Part shown: positions 54,945-64,000 of the stretch, one piece after another | Position numbering within the stretch: position 1 is the first letter of the stretch | Layout: the number at the start of each line of letters is the position of its first letter | Assembly: GCA_940337035.1 (NCBI GenBank) | Contig: OW679197.1 | Location: 61,091,903-61,155,902 of the forward strand | From: Agriotes lineatus | Taxonomy: Eukaryota; Arthropoda; Insecta; Coleoptera; Elateridae | Direction: 5' to 3' | Length of the DNA: 64,000 nt | Program-made: the position numbers and the translations under genes | Notes under the pieces: generated by a model | Seen by the model: only the letters and a program-made list of their open reading frames with translations | The model's database searches: none | Told to the model about the DNA's origin: nothing

Positions 54945-55290
54945 ACTTTGCGGTGTAGAGGCTGGTGCTTTATGCGCTGGCATCTGGCGGTACAATGCTC
55001 AACTTGTCCCGGATTCGAGATACAGAGTTGGAGCGCGCCTTTGGTGCTTGCGCAGCAACCATTGTGTGAGTTGTGTGTCTTAGTGATGTGTTGACCTTGT
55101 TACTCTATCTCTTAGGTATGTAGATCTGAGTAGAGCACAGTTCATTTGGTGCCCAACTGTGAATGGTCTCACTGAGCCCGATTCTAATCGCCAAGGATAC
55201 GGAAAAATTCCGACCCCAGCGGGATTCCAACCGCGGACTTGCTTAATGCAAGCCTGGCGCTTACCCATCTGCGCCACGCAGCAGTATTAT
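54945..55290 (-). repeat. tRNA-derived SINE, minus strand
   Basis: On the minus strand, GTGGCGCAGATGGGTAAGCG (A box) is followed about 35 nt later by GCGGTTGGAATCCCGC (B box), a good Pol III internal promoter. The unrelated body extends to about 54945 and includes GCGCTGGCATCTGGCGG (+ strand). The tRNA-like part has no usable anticodon loop, so it is not a tRNA gene. Confidence 0.75.
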
Positions 55291-55632
55291 GTACGGTATT
55301 CAAATAAAAATACAGACGGGTTGGCCAAAAATAATAAAATCAGTGACACAGTATGCATTAGCATTTACTAACTATTGCGTTACATAATTATTATATTCCG
55401 TTCACATCTTTTAAGTTGCCCCTGAGCAGAACCGTAATTTTTATTTTGTTGTATAACCTGCATAACCTCCAACAAATTTACTGCCACTTGACAGAACATC
55501 ATATTTTTGCCAGATGGACTGCTTACTTTGATAGTACATGTGGAGAAATGTTTAAAATCTGAAGTATGGCAAGACCTTCAACGTACTTAATTAAAAATGT
55601 CTCTAATTACACAATTACTGAAACTGGATACA
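55291..55632. other. AT-rich spacer, nothing recognised
   Basis: No feature that I can support. Confidence 0.45.
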
Positions 55633-56621
55633 TACATAAAAATTACTAAGTTCCATTTTCCTCTTTCCAGGGTACAGACAAAACGTTGTTTTTTCTCACT
55701 CTAAAGTACTTTAGAGTTAGAAGGGACAATGCTCTGTGCGTACCCTTATCGTTGTCCCCCTCACTCTAAAGTACTTTAGAATGAGAGGGGGCAACAATCT
55801 GGCCGTAAAATACGACAAATACGTCAAATTGACAGGCGCCCTAGGGTAAACGCATAAATTTCATCTCTAGAGTGCTGTGGCTCCGTATAATTTAGAGCTG
55901 AAATGTATTTGATCACTCAATATTACTGTACATTCATTACAGATCAACAGATATTAGCTTGCATGTGGGTAAACGATGTGCAGTAACCGAAATGGTGGAG
56001 TAGCGACTAAGATAATTGACTTCGTGCACTAATTGTGAACATCCAGTATATTCTAGTATAAAGTGAGCGTAGTGGAGTGACAGCATATCTTGAATTTCAG
56101 CTTTTTTTTGTTTCTCCTAGTGCTCATTTTTTGCGCTGCGTAGCTCGACATGTTTTTATCTGCTTTATCAATATTTTCACAGAAAATGTCTACTGTCTAA
56201 CTTTGAACATCAATTTAAATAAGTCTCTCTAACTCAAATTGTAAAATATATAGATATGTCTTATAGGTGCTCAAATTAACTCGGTGGGAAGGGGCGGGCC
56301 GCAGGTTACAGGAAAGGCTCCCTGGCTATAGTCAAAACAAGCTGTACCTGGAAAGATACGGAGACAAATCCGGGCCTGATGTGTCTGTTGAGACAAATGG
56401 GAAACCCTACTAGGAAGATGTCCTGCGGCGACGGATAACGTGTGCTCAGCTGCAAGAACTGACTTTTTTAGGATATTCGCAAAGCTAGCTCACTTCAAAA
56501 ATACGCACAACTTCAGTCTGCTTCACACATAATATACACTGCAGTAAATTTTATGACTATTAAGATAGCATTCATAAGAATATATTTATCGCCGATCACA
56601 GCTACACAAACTAAGAATTTT
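55633..56621 (+). repeat. 989-bp direct repeat, left copy
   Basis: Identical to 59850-60838 except at four positions that I can see: two adjacent to TACGACAAATAC near 55832, one in ATATTACxGTACA near 55929, and one in GGCTCxCTGG near 56320. The match starts at T55633 and stops at T56621, exactly where the retrotransposon begins. The unit contains two palindromes centred on CTAAAGTACTTTAG and a GC-richer stretch at 56280-56460. No open frame of note. Confidence 0.95.
55692..55797. repeat. Twin palindromes centred on CTAAAGTACTTTAG
   Basis: Two stem-loops lie side by side (about 55692-55738 and 55748-55797), each with GTTG...CTCACTCTAAAGTAC and its mirror. The second is almost perfect over 45 bp with CCCCCTC / GAGGGGG arms. 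They are duplicated at 59909-60014 as part of the 989-bp repeat. Confidence 0.75.
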
Positions 56622-57646
56622 TGGCGTCCACGGATCTTGAGATAATGAACAAAGGTACAGAGCCCACTTTTGTCAATAGCATCCGAAAGGAGGTAATTGA
56701 CATTACAGTGGCCTCTAGGTGTTTTGCAATCAATATTGAAAACTGGAAAGTGACGTCGGATATCGTGACATCTGATCATCGTATGATCAGAATGGAAATG
56801 AATTTCGACAAGCCTCTGGAAATTCCCTACCGGAACCCCAGGGCAACAGACTGGGAAAGCTATAGTTCCAGTCTCGTTCGCCAAGGAGGCCAACCAGAGG
56901 AAGGTATATGCACAAAAGAACAATTAAGTAAAGACGTAGAGCAACTGGCAAGTTAAATTGCCTCAGCTTATGAGGAGGCTTGTCCTCTCAGGGAGGCTCG
57001 AGTTCGTAGGGTACCATGGTGGACCGGCACTCTAGCCGATCTGCGCAAGGAATCCAGGCGAATCTTTAATCGAGCTATCAGAGAAGGGACACAGACCTCA
57101 TGGGACACTTTCAAAATGGACAGGAATAGGTTTAAAAATGAGTTAAGGCGCAGCAAAAGATCTAGCTGGCAGAAATACTGTGCAGAGTTAAACTCAGTAT
57201 CAGACTCTGCTAGACTGATGAAAATCTTAAGCCGCGAAACTAGTCAAACAGTAGGAGCGCTAAAAAAGGCCGATGGGATGTAGACAACATCCAGAGAGGA
57301 GTCGTGACAACACCTCCTGGAAGTCCACTTTCCAGGAGACGGCGCCATCCAGTTAGCACCCATAGCGAAACAGGAACCAGTTCCTGTAGAGAACTGGCAG
57401 TTCGCTGAGGGAATTATAACGGAAGGTGCAGTCACATGGGCAGTACAGGAGTTTGATCCCTTTAAGTCGCCGGGGCCAGATGGGATCTTCCCAGCATTGC
57501 TTCAGAAAGGCCTAGATATCCTTCTTCCACATATAGTAAGGGTATATAAGGCCAGCGTAGCAATGGGATGGGTCCCAGAACAGTGGAAAGCAGCCAGAGT
57601 GGTCTTTATTCCCAAGACGGGAAGGGATGACTGCCAAATCATTTAG
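56622..57646 (+). pseudogene. Retrotransposon endonuclease end and RT N-terminal part
   Basis: Reading from 56621: IDITVASRCFAINIENWKVT and SDIVTSDHRMI are the end of an apurinic-type endonuclease (conserved SDH). Then PWWTGTLADLRKESR, WQKYCAELNS, and an RT entry pattern DPFKSPGPDGIFPALLQKG and PEQWKAARVVFIPKTGR. In-frame stops at 56954, 57281 and 57305, and a frameshift near 57625-57640, break the frame. The nuclease would nick target DNA for priming; most of it is missing. Confidence 0.85.
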
Positions 57647-59764
57647 GCCCATTAGTCTTACATCCTTTCTTTTAAAGACCTTGGAAAGGATCATTGATAG
57701 GCATCTAACGGAAAGGGTAATAAGAACACACCCATTCCACAGGAATCAGCACGCATACAGGCGTGGAAGATCGACCGAAACTGCACTCCACGCTGTCGTG
57801 CACAAGGTCGAAAGGGCACTACACTACAAGGAAGTGGCCCTTGCAGTACTTTTTGACATTGAAGGCGCATTTGACAAGGCAAGAACGGCTACAATATGTC
57901 AAGCCTTACAGGCCAGGGAAACCCCTCCCGTTCTGGTCAGTTGGGTGAGAACAGCACTGGAGCAAAGAACCGTGACGGCAAACCTAGGGGACTGTTCAGT
58001 GAGGGCCAGGGTAACGGGAGGTTGCCCGCAAGGCAGTTGCCTCTCACCTCAACTGTGGTGTCTTATAATGAACGGTCTACTGGGATGCCTAACGGAAGAG
58101 GGCTTCTATGCACAAGCATACGCAGACGATGGACTGGTACTTGTTACTGGCAGGTTCCTAAACATCGTTTACGATAGAATGCAGGTAGCTTGCAGGATTA
58201 TTGAAAGCTGGTGTGAAGAGAAAGGTCTGTCGGTAAACCCACTAAAGACTGAGATCATTCTCTTCACAAAAAGACGAAAACTTCAGGGTCTGAGGATACC
58301 CATTATGTACGGAAGACCACTTGCATTAGTGCAAGAGGTCAAGTACCTGGGGGTAATCCTCGACAGCAAATTAACTTGGAGGTCGCATGTCGACAGGACG
58401 GTGAAGAAGTCGACAACGACCTTATGGCAGTTGCGCAGAGTTATAGGCAAGAACTGGGGGATAAACCTCAAGATTCTGCACTGGCTCTACCCATTGGTAG
58501 TAAGGCAAAGAGTTCAGTACGGCTCAGTGGTCTGGTGGCCCAGTGTAGAGCGCCCCAGTATTTCCGTAAGATTGGCAAAGGTCCAACGACTAGCCTGTCT
58601 CGGAATTACAGGGGCAATGAGGACAACCCCAACAGCCGCACTGGAGGTAATATTGGGAGGCCATGGCTACCCACCTCAGAATGCGGGATACGGGGCTATG
58701 GAATACCAGGGAGTTCGCACGGGCCATGCTAGAATCGCCGACATGGCTACTAGAGAAATACCTCTATCAGCCTACAGAGTAACCGAAGCAGAGGACCGGC
58801 TAAGGTTAGAAAAAGGATTCTCTCTCACTATCCCAACAAGGGAACAGTGGGAGCAAAAAAGGGTTAAGTTCCAGTCGAATGCCTTGATATGCTACACGGA
58901 TGGTTCTCGAGTGGCGGAAAGGCAATCCTCTGGAGCATGAATTTATATGGAAGGCCGGGGGGTGCAAGAAAGCTATGCTTTAGGAAGATTCACCACGGTA
59001 TTCTAAGCAGAAGTTTATGCCATCCTATCGGTGGCAACAAACAACGAGGTTAGGATATCCCCAGAGCAAAAAATTTATATTTGCTCCGACAGCCAAGCCG
59101 CACCAAAAGCAATCTTCTCGGCCAGGACAAGATCAGCTCTTGTCCAGGAATGTGGAGATGCTTTAGCCGAATTGGCAAGGGAAAAGGACGTCGAGCTCAT
59201 CTGGGTCCCGGGACACACGGGGGTCCAAGGCAACGAGAAGGCGGACGAACTAGCCAAACTCGGAGCCGAGGAAACTTGTTTTGGACCGGAACCTTTTTTG
59301 GGTATAACAAGGCAGCAGGTCTCAGCAGCCCTAACCGGGTGGGCCTACAAGACCAGCGAAGAAAAGTGGAAAGGATGCAGGGGCTGTCGTCAGGCAAAGT
59401 ACCACATAGCGGGATTTGATTCAAAGAAATCGGTCTGGCTAATGGGAAGGAGCCGAAGAACCACAAATCTTTTGATAGGGATCTTGAAAGGCCACTGTAA
59501 ACTAAAGAGACACCTAACACTGATAGGAGTAGAGGAAGATCCCATCTGCCCAAGAAGTGGGAGGGACGAGGAAACGTCCTTTCACTACTTGGGAGAATGC
59601 GAAGCGTACCAGCGACTGAAGTATAGAACCTTTGGAGCAACTACGCTTCGAATGGAAGAGTTGAACTCCCTATCCTGGGCCGAAATTCTGATCTTCATTA
59701 GAAAATCAGGAAGGTTTAAGCAGGGAGAAGAGCCCATCGAAGAGGACGATAATGAAGGCGGTTG
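57627..59764 (+). pseudogene. Retrotransposon reverse transcriptase and RNase H
   Basis: One frame of 712 codons cut by TGA (58938) and TAA (59004). RT blocks visible: KSFRPISLTSFLLKTLERII, FDIEGAFDKA, GGCPQGSCLSPQLW, AYADDGLVLV (58116-58145; catalytic YADD) and LVQEVKYLGVILDSKLTW. RNase H: CYTDGS (Asp), AEVYAIL (Glu), CSDSQAA (Asp) and WVPGHTGVQGNEKADELAK (His, Asp), all four catalytic positions present. The C-terminal knuckle CPRSG...H-LGEC has Ser where the second Cys is expected. It lacks only continuity, so disabling changes are few relative to its length. Confidence 0.9.
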
Positions 59765-59849
59765 AGGGGATGGCATGGGGTTGGCAAAAAGGGCCTATGG
59801 TGGCCTACTTGCTAGACTTCGGTCTCCCCACAACTACTACTACTACTAC

Positions 59850-60838
59850 TACATAAAAATTACTAAGTTCCATTTTCCTCTTTCCAGGGTACAGACAAAA
59901 CGTTGTTTTTTCTCACTCTAAAGTACTTTAGAGTTAGAAGGGACAATGCTCTGTGCGTACCCTTATCGTTGTCCCCCTCACTCTAAAGTACTTTAGAATG
60001 AGAGGGGGCAACAATCTGGCCGTAAAATACGACAAATACAACAAATTGACAGGCGCCCTAGGGTAAACGCATAAATTTCATCTCTAGAGTGCTGTGGCTC
60101 CGTATAATTTAGAGCTGAAATGTATTTGATCACTCAATATTACAGTACATTCATTACAGATCAACAGATATTAGCTTGCATGTGGGTAAACGATGTGCAG
60201 TAACCGAAATGGTGGAGTAGCGACTAAGATAATTGACTTCGTGCACTAATTGTGAACATCCAGTATATTCTAGTATAAAGTGAGCGTAGTGGAGTGACAG
60301 CATATCTTGAATTTCAGCTTTTTTTTGTTTCTCCTAGTGCTCATTTTTTGCGCTGCGTAGCTCGACATGTTTTTATCTGCTTTATCAATATTTTCACAGA
60401 AAATGTCTACTGTCTAACTTTGAACATCAATTTAAATAAGTCTCTCTAACTCAAATTGTAAAATATATAGATATGTCTTATAGGTGCTCAAATTAACTCG
60501 GTGGGAAGGGGCGGGCCGCAGGTTACAGGAAAGGCTCGCTGGCTATAGTCAAAACAAGCTGTACCTGGAAAGATACGGAGACAAATCCGGGCCTGATGTG
60601 TCTGTTGAGACAAATGGGAAACCCTACTAGGAAGATGTCCTGCGGCGACGGATAACGTGTGCTCAGCTGCAAGAACTGACTTTTTTAGGATATTCGCAAA
60701 GCTAGCTCACTTCAAAAATACGCACAACTTCAGTCTGCTTCACACATAATATACACTGCAGTAAATTTTATGACTATTAAGATAGCATTCATAAGAATAT
60801 ATTTATCGCCGATCACAGCTACACAAACTAAGAATTTT
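59850..60838 (+). repeat. 989-bp direct repeat, right copy
   Basis: Offset by 4217 bp from the left copy and about 99.6 percent identical. It follows the (TAC)n tail directly and passes into unique sequence (AGCCTGATCG) at 60839. Confidence 0.95.
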
Positions 60839-61834
60839 AGCCTGATCGTGAGGTCGCATTATACGATAAGAAAGTCCTAACATGTGTTTGCTTGTGATAT
60901 AATTCCACAGAAAAGCAATACTGATAAATTAGCGATATGCTAGCACATATCGCTTAAGGCGTTACTGCAATTCCAACGTGGCTGTACCTAAAACTTATTT
61001 CGCACATGCATTGCTTAACTTAACACATATAACAAGTTCAAATTTGGTGGTACTTTGCACATGCATTACTTACTAATAACGCAATTCTACTTATCTGGGT
61101 GCCGTAGGGCGGAATCCGTGCATCAGCCCAAGGAATCACGACGGATGAATGGGTGTCGATCTATACGCTGCTAACGAGAGGTTCTCCCACAACTACGTCT
61201 GGACAGATAGTCGGGGAACGAGTACTTTCAAGGATACGATCAGGAGTCGAAATCAAATTCCACAGTTCCACAAGAAGCGGAAACGGAATTTCAAATTGGT
61301 AGACTGTGTCTGGGAAGCTTGTCATATCCAACGATGTCGAAGTTGTTTCTGAAACCTCCCATGCGGCTATATTTACGGAATGACAACACGCAAAATCACG
61401 CACAGCCTGTCTACTTGACGATAGTTTACCAAATATTGATCGACATGATGCCCAATCCCCTTCTTCTTCGTACATAAAGAGTAGTAGCGGCGTCAGTTAT
61501 TATTTTCACATATTATTCATAGAAAACGCATTTTAGTTAATAACATATACCCTGTATGCATGACATAATAATTTCATCGAATTCAACGGCCCTATATTCT
61601 TATATTTTGTGAACTTTTGCGAAAACTTTTTACAGTGTACAAAAGAAAAATATAATTGAAATTTTAACAACAGAAAGCAATAGATACACGTTTATTTATA
61701 AAGACCGTTAGCTCAATTCAACACAAGACTCAATGTGCTCCAGGAAAAACCCCAAAGGATAACAAAATCTGACTATATGCAAATTGGAAGTTGACAGCCA
61801 TTATCGAACATATTATGAAGATTAAGTATCTTTG
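60839..61834. other. Spacer, nothing recognised
   Basis: A 104-residue minus-strand open frame (61161-61475) overlaps a shorter + strand frame. Neither resembles a family known to me. AT-rich elsewhere. Confidence 0.4.
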
Positions 61835-62450
61835 TATAGAAATTTAACTACAGAGGATTATTTTAATGAGTTCCACAGAACCCCGATGCCATTCCAATCG
61901 GGTTGTATTGACAATTGTATAGAGGTAATTTTAAAACCTCATAACTACGCTCATTCAAAATGCCTTCAATTACGTAGCTTCTGTTGGTGTCAGAGGGAAA
62001 GGGTTTTATTAAATCCCATAATAGTTTTTTTAATGTGGATTGATTTGGACGTGGTGGTTAACCAACCATTCTTCTTATAGGAAAATGTAGGCGGTTTATC
62101 GACTTGCAGCGAATGATATGGTGCATTATCCATAATCACCACACATTTACCTGGTAACTTAGTCAAAGGAGGAGTTAGCGGATTGATGGTCCAATTTTGA
62201 AAAAAAAAACCGATATTGATCTTGAGGTAGTCACGGTCGTTTTTTTTGTCCAGTAATAAGTCACACGCCTCCAAAAACCTAAGCAGCATCCGGCGTTCAA
62301 AATTATAAATAGTATCTCTTCAATGCGAATTTTTGACAGAGCTACTTTTTATATTGGATTCATGTAGCCATCGACTTACCGTAGACCCATTTTAATATAT
62401 CCACGTTTCATCGAGGTACACGAATGTAAAAAGTGATGGTTTAGATCAGG
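61835..62450 (-). pseudogene. DDE transposase catalytic-region remnant
   Basis: On the minus strand from about 62430 down: FVYLDETWIY (first Asp, ETW context), then RFLEACDLLL, then GKCVVIMDNAPYHSLQVDKP (second Asp), KKNGWL, and near 61900 a decayed QPDWNGIGVLWNSLK (family pattern DLNPIEMVWNSLK, third acidic residue). This is the insect IS630/Tc1-related group also represented by the N-terminal remnant at 17560-18077. Stops occur near 62400 and below 61990. Confidence 0.65.
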
Positions 62451-62530
62451 GGTCGGCAACCTTTTTCGAACGGCGGGCCATTTTCAAAATAAAATTTTTT
62501 ATGCGGGCCGCACATTCAAATATAACTTAA
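62447..62530 (+). mobile_element. Orphan hAT-type terminus
   Basis: CAGGGGTCGGCAACCTTTTT followed by GCGGGCCA and GCGGGCCGCAC is typical of one end of hAT-superfamily elements. The mirror end was not found before 62815; the stretch to 62806 is very AT-rich. Confidence 0.55.
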
Positions 62531-62814
62531 ATAGTGCTTTTATATCATATACGAGTATAAATATTATTAAAAATAAATATAGCAAAATTTATTTTTTTTT
62601 ACATGCTATAATAACAATAATGTTAGAGAACAAAAATTTTACAATTCTTAAAAGGGAAAAAAAAGAAAATACAATTCCAATTAAATATGTATAAATATGT
62701 AAATATAAAATATATAAATATAAAAAATATAAAATATTGTAGTGAAACGTCATACGGCTGTCAACATGAACGCACATATGAACATACAGTAGCAAACTGG
62801 CGAAATGAAAGAAT

Positions 62815-63853
62815 TAGTGATGGGCCGATCCGGAATGAATAATCGGAAAGATTCCGATTGTTCAAAAAATCGGAAGGTTTCTATTATTTCGGAACTTTTC
62901 GGAATTCGATTATTTTACTGTTCGGTGGGCAAAATTCGGAACTTTCGGAATTCGATTATTTTACTATTCGGTACACAAAATGAGAAAACGAAATGCCAAT
63001 TTGAACTGAACGGAATACGGAATGTTGTATTGACTCACCTGACTGCTATATGCTGGTTGGCGAATGTCGTCGGGTCGCGCCGTGTGCGCACGTGTATGAT
63101 ACGTGAATGGCACTAATGGCAGTGGTATTTCGTAGATTAATTATTAGATAGTACACCTACAGACTTCAAATTATGTACTTTATGTGATATTAAACTTTAA
63201 AATATCACTACCATTTTCCGAAAGTCTATTAACGTAACTACTGTAATAATTTGAAAAAATATTTTATTTCCTCATATCCCACTGTGCGACTCAAACTCAT
63301 AAATTGTTTTTTAGGATACTGCATTGCTAACTAGCGTCTACATAGTTACAAACGAGTCCGGTAGATAAAATTTACCGGCCTAGACCAGTAGTAATAGAAC
63401 TACTACTAGTCTAGGCCGGTAAATTTTATCTACCGGACTCGTTTGTAACAATGTAAACGCTAGTTATCCTAAAAAATCTTATACGATACACGACCGGTAG
63501 AATTCTTATGGCCTTGCCAAACATACAGGTCTCGCCCTACGGGCTCGACCTGTGAAGTATTGGCGCGGCCATAAAAATGTTGCTACCGGTCTAATAACGT
63601 AAATAGCTATTACTGACCGTCCTACAAACCCAAACAATAGATGCCAACGCAGATAAGGGCTTACGGCGCGACGGCGAGTGCTCTCATCGTAAATTTGCAC
63701 GCACTTCATCTTCATTCCGCTTGTTGTTATTTCTCTCGTTTTCCCTTGCTTGCATTTACGGAATGTAAAATAATCGGATGATATTCCGATTTTATAAACA
63801 TTCCGAAATGGAACATTCCGATTATTGAAATCATCCGATTATGCCCATCACTA
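62815..63853. mobile_element. Non-autonomous hAT element with 8-bp target duplication
   Basis: Ends TAGTGATGGGC and GCCCATCACTA are perfect inverted repeats flanked by GAAAGAAT at 62807-62814 and 63854-63861, exactly 8 bp as for hAT. Inside are two direct copies of CGGAA(C)TTTTCGGAATTCGATTATTTTACT-like sequence and a mirror CCGATTATTGAAATCATCCG end region. A hairpin element copy (63305-63612) is nested within. No transposase. Confidence 0.92.
63305..63612. mobile_element. Hairpin element, copy B (nested in hAT element)
   Basis: Matches copy A (4425-4747) through both hairpins with about 15 differences and a short deletion near 63450. Ends TAAATAGCTATTA (63600-63612), one base different from copy A. 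Confidence 0.85.
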
Positions 63854-64000
63854 GAAAGAATGCTACACTTGCTAAGCGAGACGTCGTATTCGCTGGGGAG
63901 TGGGGATTAAACTTGAGCAAAAGTCTTCTAAATAGCTACTCTTGTAGCACCAGTTATTACTTTTACCATTGTCGTTACAGAAAAATGATGTTTATTGAAA

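Larger units (their letters stand above)
56622..59849 (+). mobile_element. 5'-truncated non-LTR retrotransposon with RNase H
   Basis: Starts in the last part of an endonuclease domain, runs through reverse transcriptase, RNase H and a zinc-knuckle-like C-terminus, and ends with CAAC(TAC)n at 59830-59849. RNase H after RT plus an R1/I/LOA-like RT points to the I/R1 group of non-LTR elements. It is flanked on both sides by the 989-bp repeat. At least five stops and one frameshift disable it. Confidence 0.88.

Noticed and set aside
55195..55285. Possible tRNA gene on the minus strand
   Set aside because: Good A and B boxes, but the sequence runs into a SINE body and lacks a closed cloverleaf.
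59197..59640. A 147-residue minus-strand open frame
   Set aside because: Antisense to the RNase H region of the retrotransposon.

Overview
This is an AT-rich, intron-containing insect nuclear sequence, most plausibly from a large, repeat-rich genome such as a beetle's (inference from 49-110 bp introns, the transposon families and their density). I can support one complete host gene. It is a tubulin-type cytosolic carboxypeptidase of the AGBL2/AGBL3 (CCP2/CCP3) class on the + strand, 31889-52530, with about 17 exons and about 975 residues. All M14 zinc and catalytic residues are present. Introns 2 (8.4 kb) and 4 (7.5 kb) are packed with repeats, while the exons from 48818 to 52530 are compact. 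A possible last exon of a convergent minus-strand gene lies at 52717-52910.

The rest is transposable-element archaeology. Left flank (1-31 kb): an RTE-type reverse transcriptase remnant (1-660), a decayed mariner (1102-1941), an array of hairpins (3178-4125), a 3-kb fold-back (4190-7280) carrying a nested hairpin element and an RTE fragment, a GC-rich repeat island (8140-8560), MITEs (11444-11875; 12394-12977), and a nearly intact mariner with terminal repeats and one nonsense codon (14543-15840). These are followed by DDE transposase, Crypton-like recombinase, Penelope-like GIY-YIG and mariner remnants. A three-deep nest (old RTE, then younger RTE, then MITE) lies at 21.9-24.1 kb and a non-autonomous Helitron at 29786-31055.

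Inside the gene: hairpin elements sharing a terminal motif TAAATAACTATTA, a satellite-like block at 37.2-39.4 kb, tRNA-derived SINEs, two inverted copies of one approximately 650-bp MITE flanking exons 3-4, and a Helitron inserted in the arm of a palindromic element and carrying a 570-bp GGGAC/GGGAT expansion.

Right flank (53-64 kb): a 1-kb fold-back element (53337-54340), a SINE, a 5'-truncated RNase H-bearing non-LTR retrotransposon (56622-59849) bounded by a 989-bp near-perfect direct repeat, a DDE transposase remnant, and a hAT-type element with an 8-bp target duplication that contains a second copy of the 4.4-kb hairpin element.

The most unusual observations are the 989-bp repeat around the retrotransposon, a 113-residue read-through extension of carboxypeptidase exon 9 that ends in a hydrophobic tail, and the shared end motif linking otherwise different hairpin elements.
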